Origin: Bradyrhizobium lablabi
GTDB taxonomy: Bacteria > Pseudomonadota > Alphaproteobacteria > Rhizobiales > Xanthobacteraceae
NCBI RefSeq assembly: GCF_001440475.1
Contig: NZ_LLYB01000051.1
Location: 4,423 to 41,152, forward strand
DNA length: 36,730 nt
Reading direction: 5' to 3'
Positions 1-6,471 of this stretch are shown here, one piece after another. Positions within the stretch are counted from its first letter, which is position 1. Each line of letters starts with the position of its first letter. The translations under genes and the position numbers were made by a program. The notes below the pieces were generated by a model. The model saw only the letters and a list, made by a program, of their open reading frames with translations. It was not told the origin of the DNA and ran no database searches.

Positions 1-19
1 TCGCTCCTCGCAATGACGG
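1..19. repeat. Truncated arm of a dispersed palindromic repeat
   Basis: The first bases (GCTCCTCGCAATGACG from about position 3) match the outer arm of the palindromic element at 5320-5433, which ends GCTCGCAATGACG. Only one arm is inside the window, so this is probably the edge of another copy of that family. Confidence 0.5.
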
Positions 20-37
20 TCTTAACTCGTCAGCCCT

Positions 38-115
38 GTAGCCCGGATGAGCGCAGCGACATCCGGGAACAGTGCCCGTGTGAATCCCGGATATCGCTTC
101 GCTCATCCGGGCTAC
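38..115. repeat. Palindromic intergenic repeat (GTAGCCCGGATGAGCG family)
   Basis: An imperfect palindrome with matching outer arms, GTAGCCCGGATGAGCG at 38-53 and its exact reverse complement at 100-115. A related element lies at 32415-32499. It follows the 3' end of the minus-strand flavoenzyme gene and could fold in RNA from either strand. Elements of this look are frequent between genes in Bradyrhizobiaceae; the family identity is from memory. Confidence 0.7.
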
Positions 116-124
116 GGGAATGCC

Positions 125-1306
125 CTACCCCGCCAACCCCGTCCCACCATAGAGCCACGCCAGGTCCCCCTGCCATTCTGCTTGCGTCTTCGCACTCATG
201 ATCGCGTTGCGGATGCGGGCGTGCTCGCCGGCCGGGTGATAGATATGCTCGCCGATCGCGCGCGACAGCAACTGCACCTTTGCGGTGCGCGGAAAGCGCT
301 GCGCGCGATAGGCTTCCAGCGCTGCCGCGTAATCATCATGGCTCGCCAGCATATGCGACAGGCACACCGCGTCCTCCATCGCCTGGCAGGCGCCCTGCGC
401 AAAGTACTGCAGCATTGGGTGCGCGGCGTCGCCGAGCAGCGCGACCCGGCCATCGATCCAGCGCTCGACCGGATCGCGGTCACACAGCACCCACAGCCGC
501 CAGTTCTTGCCGTGACGGATGATCTCGCGGGCACGCTCATGGATGTGTCCAAAACCCTTCAGCACCTCTTCGTCCGACACCGGCTTGCCGGCGACCGGCT
601 CCGGCGCATCGTTGTGATAGGTGACGACGAGGTTGAACACCTTCCAGCCCGACAACGGGTAATGCACGATGTGGCATTTCGGACCGGCCCACAGCGTCGC
701 CGCGTTCCAGCGCAAATCTTCGGGCATCTGCTCGGTCGGAATCACCGAGCGGTACGTCGTATGCCCGGAGACCCGCGGCGGCCCGTCCGCCACCACCTGC
801 TTGCGAACGTTCGACCACAACCCGTCCGCGCCGATCAACAGCCGCCCGGTGACGCGTTCGCCATTCGAAAGCCGCGCCGTCACCGACGAACCATCCTGCT
901 CGTACCCGGCCACCTCGCTGCTGACGCGCAGTTCGATCAACTCGTGGTTTTGGCAGGCGCGCAGGAAAACGCCGTGCAGATCGCCGCGATGCACGACGGC
1001 ATAGGGATTGCGGAAGCGCGAACGAAATGCATCGCCGAGATCGACATGGGTGATTTCTTCCGCGGTGAGCGCATCCATCAGCCGGAGCTGATCGATATAG
1101 ACCGCCATGTTTCGCGCGGCTTCGCCGACACCGAGATAATCGAAGGCGTGGAAGGCGTTGGGTCCAAGCTGAATGCCGGCGCCGATTTCGCCGAGCTGGG
1201 AGGCTTTTTCCAGCAGGATCGAACGGATGCCCTTTTGCGCCAGCCCGAGCGCTGCGGCGAGCCCGCCGATTCCGCCACCTGCGATGAGAACCGGCCCTGT
1301 GTCCAT
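125..1306 (-). CDS. FAD-dependent aromatic monooxygenase, probable 3-hydroxybenzoate 6-hydroxylase
   Basis: The 393-residue protein is a single-component class A flavoprotein hydroxylase. It has the N-terminal Rossmann motif GGGIGG (residues 10-15), the DG motif around D161-G162 (GADGLWSNVR) and the GD motif LGDAAHP at 291-297, followed by YFAQGACQAMEDA. His212, Tyr216 and Gln304 fall where 3-hydroxybenzoate 6-hydroxylases carry their substrate-contacting His, Tyr and Gln (alignment from memory). The expected reaction is NADH- and O2-dependent para-hydroxylation of 3-hydroxybenzoate to gentisate in the cytosol. The start codon overlaps the stop of the upstream MarR gene by one base (TGATG), so translation is probably coupled. 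The adjacent gentisate dioxygenase and maleylpyruvate isomerase favour 3-hydroxybenzoate. Salicylate 1-hydroxylase is less likely; a salicylate 5-hydroxylase would be a multicomponent enzyme. Confidence 0.85.
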   Translation of the reverse strand: MDTGPVLIAGGGIGGLAAALGLAQKGIRSILLEKASQLGEIGAGIQLGPNAFHAFDYLGVGEAARNMAVYIDQLRLMDALTAEEITHVDLGDAFRSRFRNPYAVVHRGDLHGVFLRACQNHELIELRVSSEVAGYEQDGSSVTARLSNGERVTGRLLIGADGLWSNVRKQVVADGPPRVSGHTTYRSVIPTEQMPEDLRWNAATLWAGPKCHIVHYPLSGWKVFNLVVTYHNDAPEPVAGKPVSDEEVLKGFGHIHERAREIIRHGKNWRLWVLCDRDPVERWIDGRVALLGDAAHPMLQYFAQGACQAMEDAVCLSHMLASHDDYAAALEAYRAQRFPRTAKVQLLSRAIGEHIYHPAGEHARIRNAIMSAKTQAEWQGDLAWLYGGTGLAG

Positions 1307-1815
1307 CAGTTCGATTTCCCGAGATGTTCGAGCGCGTCTTCGGCGCGCAGCGGCACGCGCGAGGCCTCGTTGTTGAGATCGACGAGTTGCGTCAGGAGCG
1401 CCAGCAGCGTCTTGCGGTCGGCCGGCTTCAGCGGCTGCAGCATCCTGACCTGCGCGCGCTCGACCGAGGACATGATGTCGCGCAGCACGATCGCACCCGC
1501 CTTGGTGAGATGGAGCAGTTTGACGCGCTTGTCCTCCCGCGAGGGTTTTCGCTCGATCAGCGCCTTGCTCTCCAGCCGCTCGATCACGTTACCCAGCGTC
1601 GAGCGGTCGAACGCGATCACCGCTGAGAGCCGCGTGGCGTCGATGCCGGGATGGGTATGGATCGCAACCAGCGCCGCATATTGCACCGGCGTCAGGTCGA
1701 ACGCGCTGCATTCCTCGACGAAGATCGAAACCGCGATCTGCTGCATCCGCCGGAACAGATAGCCGGGCGCGGTGTAGACCGCGTCCATGGTGATGGGCGG
1801 GGGCTTACTCGGCAT
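1306..1815 (-). CDS. MarR-family transcriptional regulator
   Basis: A winged-helix MarR protein of about 169 residues. The core DNA-binding part contains LTPVQYAALVAIHTHPG, then ATRLSAVIAFDRSTLGNVIERLESKALIERKPSREDKR, which gives the recognition helix and basic wing. MarR proteins of this size bind DNA as dimers and are usually released by aromatic acids. The gene lies between the isomerase and hydroxylase genes and overlaps both. The chosen ATG at 1815 overlaps the isomerase stop by 11 bases. An ATG at 1839 has a better ribosome site (GAAGG) but extends further into the isomerase gene, and one at 1788 begins close to the conserved core. The palindrome at 2497-2516 upstream of the two divergent transcripts is the natural candidate target. 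Confidence 0.9.
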   Translation of the reverse strand: MPSKPPPITMDAVYTAPGYLFRRMQQIAVSIFVEECSAFDLTPVQYAALVAIHTHPGIDATRLSAVIAFDRSTLGNVIERLESKALIERKPSREDKRVKLLHLTKAGAIVLRDIMSSVERAQVRMLQPLKPADRKTLLALLTQLVDLNNEASRVPLRAEDALEHLGKSN

Positions 1816-2437
1816 CGGCTTGCTTGTCCGGCGCGGCATCCGCGAACGCCTTCATTGCCTTGGCCGCGGCTTCGGCCTCGAGCAGGCGAGGAAAGCCCGA
1901 TACGTCGACGCCGAAGCGCCGCGCATTGCCAAGCTGCGGCACCAGGCAGAGGTCAGCCATTGTCGGCGCTGCACCGAAGCAGAACGGTCCCTTCTCGCCC
2001 TTGATCAGGGCCTCGCAGGCGGAAAGGCCTTCGCGATTGGCCCAGGCCGCCCATTCCGTCACCTTCTCTTCCGCCACGCCGAGTTGCCGCAACCGCGCCA
2101 GCACCTTCAAATTTTGAACGGGGTGGATGTCGCAGGCAATCGCAAGCGCAAAGGCGCGCACCTTGCCGCGCTGCAGCGGATCCTTGGGCAATAGCGGCGG
2201 ATTGGGATGCGTTTCGTCGAGCCATTCGATGATGGCGAGCGATTGGGTCAGCACGGTCCCGCCGTCGCCCTCCAGCGTCGGCACCAGCCCCTGCGGGTTG
2301 AGCACGAGATAGTCAGGCGCCATCTGTTCGCCCTTGCGAAGATGATGCGGCAGGTGCTCTGCCGTAAGTCCCTTGAGGTTGAGCGCGATCCTGACCCGAT
2401 ACGCCGCGCTGCTGCGGAAATAGCCATGCAGCTTCAT
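1805..2437 (-). CDS. maiA: Maleylpyruvate/maleylacetoacetate isomerase (zeta-class GST)
   Basis: A 210-residue zeta-class glutathione S-transferase fold protein. The N-terminal thioredoxin-like domain starts MKLHGYFRSSAAYRVRIALNLKG, the position of the SSxSxRVRIAL glutathione-site signature. LVPTLEGDGGTVLTQSLAIIEWLDE gives the cis-Pro and QS motif, and an all-helical C-terminal domain follows. The family isomerises maleylpyruvate (gentisate route) or maleylacetoacetate (homogentisate route) with glutathione; the gentisate dioxygenase next door favours maleylpyruvate. The start at 2437 is preceded by GGAGG five bases upstream. A longer reading from 2461 adds eight non-conserved residues. First gene of the minus-strand isomerase-marR-hydroxylase unit. 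Confidence 0.88.
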   Translation of the reverse strand: MKLHGYFRSSAAYRVRIALNLKGLTAEHLPHHLRKGEQMAPDYLVLNPQGLVPTLEGDGGTVLTQSLAIIEWLDETHPNPPLLPKDPLQRGKVRAFALAIACDIHPVQNLKVLARLRQLGVAEEKVTEWAAWANREGLSACEALIKGEKGPFCFGAAPTMADLCLVPQLGNARRFGVDVSGFPRLLEAEAAAKAMKAFADAAPDKQADAE

Positions 2438-2482
2438 CGGAACCTCCCGGTCTATTGTCATTACGCCCTGATCGGGCGGTCA

Positions 2483-2510
2483 TTGACGCTACCCATATTG
2501 TAAGTATACT
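2483..2510 (+). promoter_or_regulatory. Probable sigma-70-type promoter of the gentisate dioxygenase gene
   Basis: TTGACG at 2483-2488 is followed, after 16 bases, by TATACT at 2505-2510, a good match to the housekeeping consensus. Transcription would start near 2517, about 34 bases before the dioxygenase start codon. The -10 box lies inside the palindrome at 2497-2516, which suits repression by steric exclusion. On the other strand the same palindrome contains TTGACA (2515 to 2510), but no convincing -10 follows it. Confidence 0.6.
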
Positions 2511-2516
2511 GTCAAT
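2497..2516. promoter_or_regulatory. Candidate MarR operator (20-bp palindrome)
   Basis: The sequence reads ATTG-N2-AGTATACT-N2-CAAT; 16 of 20 positions are dyad-symmetric, with the axis inside GTATAC. Its length and ATTG...CAAT ends are typical of MarR-family sites, and a MarR gene lies 0.7 kb away in the divergent unit. It covers the -10 of the plus-strand promoter. Binding by this MarR protein is inference. Confidence 0.6.
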
Positions 2517-2550
2517 CGGCAGAACCACAAAAATGACGGGAGGCTTGACC

Positions 2551-3591
2551 ATGGAAGCCGTACAGAAGACCCCGGAGCGCGAGGCGTTCTACAAGAAGAT
2601 CGACGGCGAAAATCTCTCGGCATTGTGGAACGTGCTCGGCGACCTCGTCACGCCGGAGCCGCGCAGCGCCTGCCGTCCGCATCTGTGGAAGTTCGATTCC
2701 ATCCGCGACTACATGAACGAAGCAGGCAAGCTGATCACCGCCAAGGAAGCCGAGCGGCGGGTGCTGGTGCTGGAGAATCCGGGCCTCCGCGGCCAGTCGA
2801 AGGTCACGACCTCGCTGTTCGCCGGCGTGCAGATGGTGGTCCCCGGCGATGTCGCGCCGGCTCACCGGCACAGCCAGTCCGCGCTCCGTTTCGTGCTCGA
2901 AGGCAAGGGCGCCCATACCACCGTCGACGGGGAACGCACCGCGATGGAGCCCGGCGATTTCATCATCACGCCCTCGATGACCTGGCACGACCATTCCAAC
3001 GAAACCTCTGAGCCGATGTTCTGGCTCGACGGGCTCGACATTCCGATGGTGCAGTTCTTCGATGCGTCCTTTGCGGAAGGATCGAACGAGGACCAGCAGA
3101 AGCTCTCCAAGCCTGCCGGCGACAGCTTTGCCCGCTACGGCCACAATTTGCTGCCGGTCGACGAGAAGCGCAAATCAAAGACGTCACCGATCTTCAACTA
3201 CCCCTACAGCTACACCCGCGAGGCGCTGGAGCAGGCCAAGACCCGCGACGAATGGGACGCCTGCCACGGGCTGAAGCTGAAATTCTCCAACCCCGAAACC
3301 GGCGATTTTGCGATGCCGACCATCGGCACCTTCATCCAGCTCCTGCCGAAGGGTTTCAAGACCGCGCGCTACCGCTCGACCGACGCCACCGTGTTCGCCG
3401 CGATCGAAGGCAATGGCCGCACGCGGATCGGCGACCAGACCTTCGAATGGAGCGCGCGCGACCTGTTCGTGGTGCCGAGCTGGCACTGGGTCACGCACGA
3501 GGCCGACACCGACGCGGTGCTGTTCTCGTTCTCCGACCGCCCGGTACAGCAGAAGCTGGATCTGTTCCGCGAAGACCGCGGGAATGCGTGA
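2551..3591 (+). CDS. gtdA: Gentisate 1,2-dioxygenase
   Basis: The 346-residue protein has the length and two-cupin layout of gentisate 1,2-dioxygenases. The N-terminal cupin holds the iron ligands in HRHSQSALRFVLEG (His105, His107) and TWHDHSNE (His146). The C-terminal cupin (about 250-330) retains GNGRTRIGDQ and PSWHWVTHE but not a full ligand set, as usual for the family. It cleaves the ring of gentisate with O2 and Fe(II) to give maleylpyruvate, the substrate of the isomerase encoded across the divergent promoter. The ATG at 2551 is chosen because GGGAGG sits seven bases upstream; the in-frame ATG at 2533 has no ribosome site. Fumarylpyruvate hydrolase, the next enzyme, is not in the window. 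Confidence 0.93.
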   Translation: MEAVQKTPEREAFYKKIDGENLSALWNVLGDLVTPEPRSACRPHLWKFDSIRDYMNEAGKLITAKEAERRVLVLENPGLRGQSKVTTSLFAGVQMVVPGDVAPAHRHSQSALRFVLEGKGAHTTVDGERTAMEPGDFIITPSMTWHDHSNETSEPMFWLDGLDIPMVQFFDASFAEGSNEDQQKLSKPAGDSFARYGHNLLPVDEKRKSKTSPIFNYPYSYTREALEQAKTRDEWDACHGLKLKFSNPETGDFAMPTIGTFIQLLPKGFKTARYRSTDATVFAAIEGNGRTRIGDQTFEWSARDLFVVPSWHWVTHEADTDAVLFSFSDRPVQQKLDLFREDRGNA

Positions 3592-3602
3592 GGTGTGAGA
3601 CC

Positions 3603-3689
3603 GTAGGGTGGGCAAAGGAGCGCCAGCGACGTGCCCACCATTCTTGAGGAGATCGATTTGGTGGGCACGCTTCGCTTTGCCCACCCTAC
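3603..3689. repeat. Palindromic intergenic repeat (GTAGGGTGGGCAAAG family)
   Basis: Exact 15-base outer arms, GTAGGGTGGGCAAAG at 3603-3617 and its reverse complement at 3675-3689, enclose a second pair of arms (CGTGCCCACCA and its near complement GGTGGGCACG). It lies between convergent genes, the dioxygenase and the ABC permease, and could act as a bidirectional termination or RNA-end structure. The element type is common in Bradyrhizobium intergenic DNA (from memory). Confidence 0.75.
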
Positions 3690-3697
3690 GCCCCACA

Positions 3698-4525
3698 TCA
3701 CCGCCAGTGCAGCAACCGCGCTTCCAGCACGTTGATCGCCTTCCCTACCGCGAGCCCGAACAGCGACAGGATCACGACGCCCGCGAGTAGCTGATCGGTC
3801 TGCATCAGATTGCCGGCCTGCAGCACGAACGCGCCGATGCCGAACTGCGCGCCGATCATTTCCGCGCTCACCACCAGCAGCAGCGCCACCGACGCCGTGA
3901 TGCGGAACCCCGCGAGGATCGAGGGCAGCGCACCCGGCCAGACCACTTTGGCTACGATGGCATGGACCGGCACGTTAAAACTCTGCGCCATCCGGATCAG
4001 GTTGCGCGGCACCGCGTCGACGCCGCTATAGACCGAGATCGCGGTGGAGAAGAACACGCCGAGCGCAATGGTCGCGATCTTCGGCTCCTCGCCGATCCCG
4101 AGCCAGAGGATCAAGAGCGGCAGCAGCGCGATCTTCGGAATCGGAAACAGCGCCGAGATGAAGGTGATGCCGACGCCGCGCGCCAGCGTCGACAGCCCGA
4201 TCGCAAAACCGACGATGACGCCCAGCACTGTGCCGATCAACCAGCCCGAGCCAATGCGCACGACCGACGCAAGAACGTGCTGCCAGAGCGTGCCACTGAT
4301 GGCGAGCTTGTAGATCGCGACCGCTATCGCCGATGGCGGAGGCAGAAACAGCGGATTGACCCAACCCGCGCTGCCGGCGAGTTGCCAAAGCGCGATCACC
4401 AGCGCCAGCGCAATCCATCCCGAGACGCGCCCGCCGCCGGGCATAAACCCCGCGCCGCGAAAGGCGACCGGCCGCAGTGCGCTCGTGTCGTGTTTTGTAC
4501 CCTGCGATGGCGCGCGCTCAAGCAT
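3698..4525 (-). CDS. ABC transporter permease, SsuC/TauC type
   Basis: A 275-residue inner-membrane protein with about six hydrophobic helices and a BPD_transp_1 domain. The cytoplasmic EAA-like loop lies at about 182-205 (SFNVPVHAIVAKVVWPGALP), followed by ILAGFRITASVALLLVVSAE. Such permeases pair with SsuB-like ATPases and NMT1-like binding proteins for sulfonates, taurine, nitrate, pyrimidines or aromatic acids, so substrate cannot be read from this subunit. The start at 4525 has GAGG about seven bases upstream and overlaps the ATPase gene's end by eight bases (ATGCTTGA), a sign of coupled translation. A start at 4546 would lengthen the overlap and has less support. Last gene of its unit, next to the repeat at 3603-3689. 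Confidence 0.88.
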   Translation of the reverse strand: MLERAPSQGTKHDTSALRPVAFRGAGFMPGGGRVSGWIALALVIALWQLAGSAGWVNPLFLPPPSAIAVAIYKLAISGTLWQHVLASVVRIGSGWLIGTVLGVIVGFAIGLSTLARGVGITFISALFPIPKIALLPLLILWLGIGEEPKIATIALGVFFSTAISVYSGVDAVPRNLIRMAQSFNVPVHAIVAKVVWPGALPSILAGFRITASVALLLVVSAEMIGAQFGIGAFVLQAGNLMQTDQLLAGVVILSLFGLAVGKAINVLEARLLHWR

Positions 4526-5291
4526 GCTGCACCTCGCGCTCGGCATCGATCGCCTCGTCGCGGATCAGCGACCACAACTGGTCCTGCAAGGTCAGCAGCT
4601 TGCCGCGGGCGTCGCTGCCGCCGCGCTCGTCGCGGGTCATCGGAATCGTCACGACCTCGCGGACCCGGCCGGGCCGCCGCGACAGCACCACCACGCGGTC
4701 AGCAAGCCGCACCGCCTCTTCCAGATTATGCGTGACGTAGACCGCGCCCATCGCGCCGTCGGCAAGCAAGCGGATGAAATCCTCCATCAGCAATTCGCGG
4801 GTCTGCGAATCCAGCGCCGACAGCGGCTCGTCCATCAATAGGATCGCCGGCCGCACCGCCAGCGCCCGCGCAATGCCGACGCGCTGGCGCATGCCGCCGG
4901 ACAATTGCTTCGGATAGGCGCCGCGGAAATCCGACAATCCCGTGCGGCGCAGCGCGTCGTCGACGACGGCGCGGCGTTCAGTGATGCCGAGGCCGGTATG
5001 GACCAGCGGAAACTCCACATTCGCCTCCACCGTGCACCACGGCAGCAAGGCAAAATCCTGGAACACGAAGGTGAGCGGATTGAGGCTGTCCGCCGGCGGC
5101 GCGCCGCGCAGCTCGGCGCCGCCCTCGCTCGGACGCAGCAACCCGCCAAGGATCGACAGCAGCGTGCTCTTGCCGCAGCCGGAAGGGCCAACGATTGCGA
5201 CCACCTCGCCGGAGGCGACGGTGAACGACACCTTGTCGAGCACCTCCAGCGCGCCGAAGCGATGGCTGATATGGTCGGCGATCAGGTCCAT
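4518..5291 (-). CDS. ABC transporter ATP-binding protein, SsuB/TauB type
   Basis: A 257-residue ABC ATPase with every catalytic element: Walker A GPSGCGKST (35-43), Q-loop Gln78, signature LSGGMRQR (130-137), Walker B ILLMDEP (150-156), D-loop SALD (158-161) and switch His188. The sequence between Q-loop and signature (FALLPWCTVEANVEFPL) resembles nitrate/sulfonate/taurine importers. It would power import through the permease whose gene overlaps its 3' end. A 154-base gap that contains a palindromic repeat separates it from the upstream binding-protein gene. Confidence 0.92.
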   Translation of the reverse strand: MDLIADHISHRFGALEVLDKVSFTVASGEVVAIVGPSGCGKSTLLSILGGLLRPSEGGAELRGAPPADSLNPLTFVFQDFALLPWCTVEANVEFPLVHTGLGITERRAVVDDALRRTGLSDFRGAYPKQLSGGMRQRVGIARALAVRPAILLMDEPLSALDSQTRELLMEDFIRLLADGAMGAVYVTHNLEEAVRLADRVVVLSRRPGRVREVVTIPMTRDERGGSDARGKLLTLQDQLWSLIRDEAIDAEREVQHA

Positions 5292-5319
5292 GTGGTTCCT
5301 GGTTCGATGCCCGCCCCGC

Positions 5320-5433
5320 CATTGCGAGGAGCGAAGCGGCGACTTGTCCGCCGTAGCTCGAAGAGCGAAGGCGGAAGCAATCCATGCCTCGGCGCGGGGA
5401 TAGATGGATTGCTTCGCTTCGCTCGCAATGACG
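5320..5433. repeat. Palindromic repeat inside the ABC transporter unit
   Basis: Outer arms CATTGCGAGGAGCGAAGC (from 5320) and a near complement ending GCTTCGCTCGCAATGACG (to 5433), plus an exact inner pair GAAGCAATCCAT (5374-5385) and ATGGATTGCTTC (5404-5415). It fills most of the gap between the binding-protein gene and the ATPase gene, all transcribed leftward. A structured RNA here could protect or end the upstream message. The same family reappears truncated at position 1. Confidence 0.75.
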
Positions 5434-5445
5434 ACATTGGGTCCC

Positions 5446-6450
5446 TCAATCCGCCTTCACATATTCCTTGGCGATGATCGCATCCGCCGCAAATCCCTTG
5501 TCGACAAAGCCCTGCTCCTGCAGCCACGCGATCTGGTTGTCGACATTTTTCACATCGAGCTTGCCGTCGGGATCGATATAGGCGCAATTGCCGACCACCT
5601 GCTCGACCGGCAGATTGGTGTATTTGGCGATGATCTCGAGCAACGGCTTTGTCTTGTCGTTGATCTCGGCCTTGCCGTCCTTCACCGAGGCCAGGATCAC
5701 ATCGTGATACTCGCGGTCGGCGCGCACCAGCGCAGCCAACAGCTTGGTCACCAGCGCCTTGTTGCCCAGCGTCTTCGGCGAGGCGAACACCGCGCCCAAC
5801 TGCCACGGGGTCTCGTCGCCGACCCAGCCGAGGAATTTGGCGCCATCGGAATCCACCAGCGCCCGCGCGGTGGAAATCGGCAGCAGCGCAGCATCGACGG
5901 TTTCGCCCTTCAGCGCGGCGGCTGCATTCGACAGCGACTGCAATGGCATTATTTTCACGTCCGCAAGCTTGAAGCCGTATTTGTCGGCGAGCAGGCCGAG
6001 CGAATAGTGAAAGGAGGAGCCGACCTGCGTCATCGCGATACGTTTGCCGGCTAGATCCTTCGGCCTCTTCAGCCCGGCCGCATAGGCGTTATTGCTGGCG
6101 AAATAGCCGATCAGGGGATAGCCGGCCTTCTCGCGGCTCATGCCGCCGATCACCTTTAGCGTGCCCTTGCCGGCGAGATTGTAGAGCCCGGCGGTAAACG
6201 CCGTGACGCCGAAGTCGACGTCGCCGGACGTCGTCGCCACCGCGATCGGCTGCGCTGCGTCGAAGAACTTCAGTTCGACGTCGAGCCCGGCCTCGCGAAA
6301 GTAACCCTTGTCCTGCGCGATGAACACCGGCGCCGACGACGACAGCCGGAGCACGCCGATTTTGGCTTTCAGCGCGTCGTCAGCCCGCGCGATCCCGCTT
6401 GCCGCCACCGCGAGCAGGCCTGCCAGCGCGAGCCGTGCAAATTTTGACAT
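5446..6450 (-). CDS. ABC transporter periplasmic substrate-binding protein (NMT1/SsuA-like)
   Basis: A 334-residue exported protein with a Sec signal peptide (residues 1 to about 23, ending GIARA before DDALK). The mature part starts KIGVLRLSSSAPVFIAQDKGYFREAGLDVELKFFD, the usual opening of NMT1/THI5-like binding proteins that feed SsuABC/TauABC importers. Later GVTAFTAGLYNLAGKG and GKRIAMTQVGSSFHYSLGLLADKYGF match the lobe-forming segments. The ligand is unknown; the gentisate genes beyond the permease and the oxidoreductase gene upstream make an aromatic or nitrogen/sulfur organic plausible. GGAGG lies seven bases before the ATG. It is 21 bases downstream of the FAD oxidoreductase gene. Confidence 0.88.
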   Translation of the reverse strand: MSKFARLALAGLLAVAASGIARADDALKAKIGVLRLSSSAPVFIAQDKGYFREAGLDVELKFFDAAQPIAVATTSGDVDFGVTAFTAGLYNLAGKGTLKVIGGMSREKAGYPLIGYFASNNAYAAGLKRPKDLAGKRIAMTQVGSSFHYSLGLLADKYGFKLADVKIMPLQSLSNAAAALKGETVDAALLPISTARALVDSDGAKFLGWVGDETPWQLGAVFASPKTLGNKALVTKLLAALVRADREYHDVILASVKDGKAEINDKTKPLLEIIAKYTNLPVEQVVGNCAYIDPDGKLDVKNVDNQIAWLQEQGFVDKGFAADAIIAKEYVKAD

Positions 6451-6471
6451 CCGGTTTCCTCCGCAACTCTT

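Noticed and set aside
47..1762. A 571-codon open reading frame on the plus strand
   Set aside because: It runs antisense through the hydroxylase and MarR genes. Those have clear family motifs, and the plus-strand reading is Arg/His-rich with no domain.
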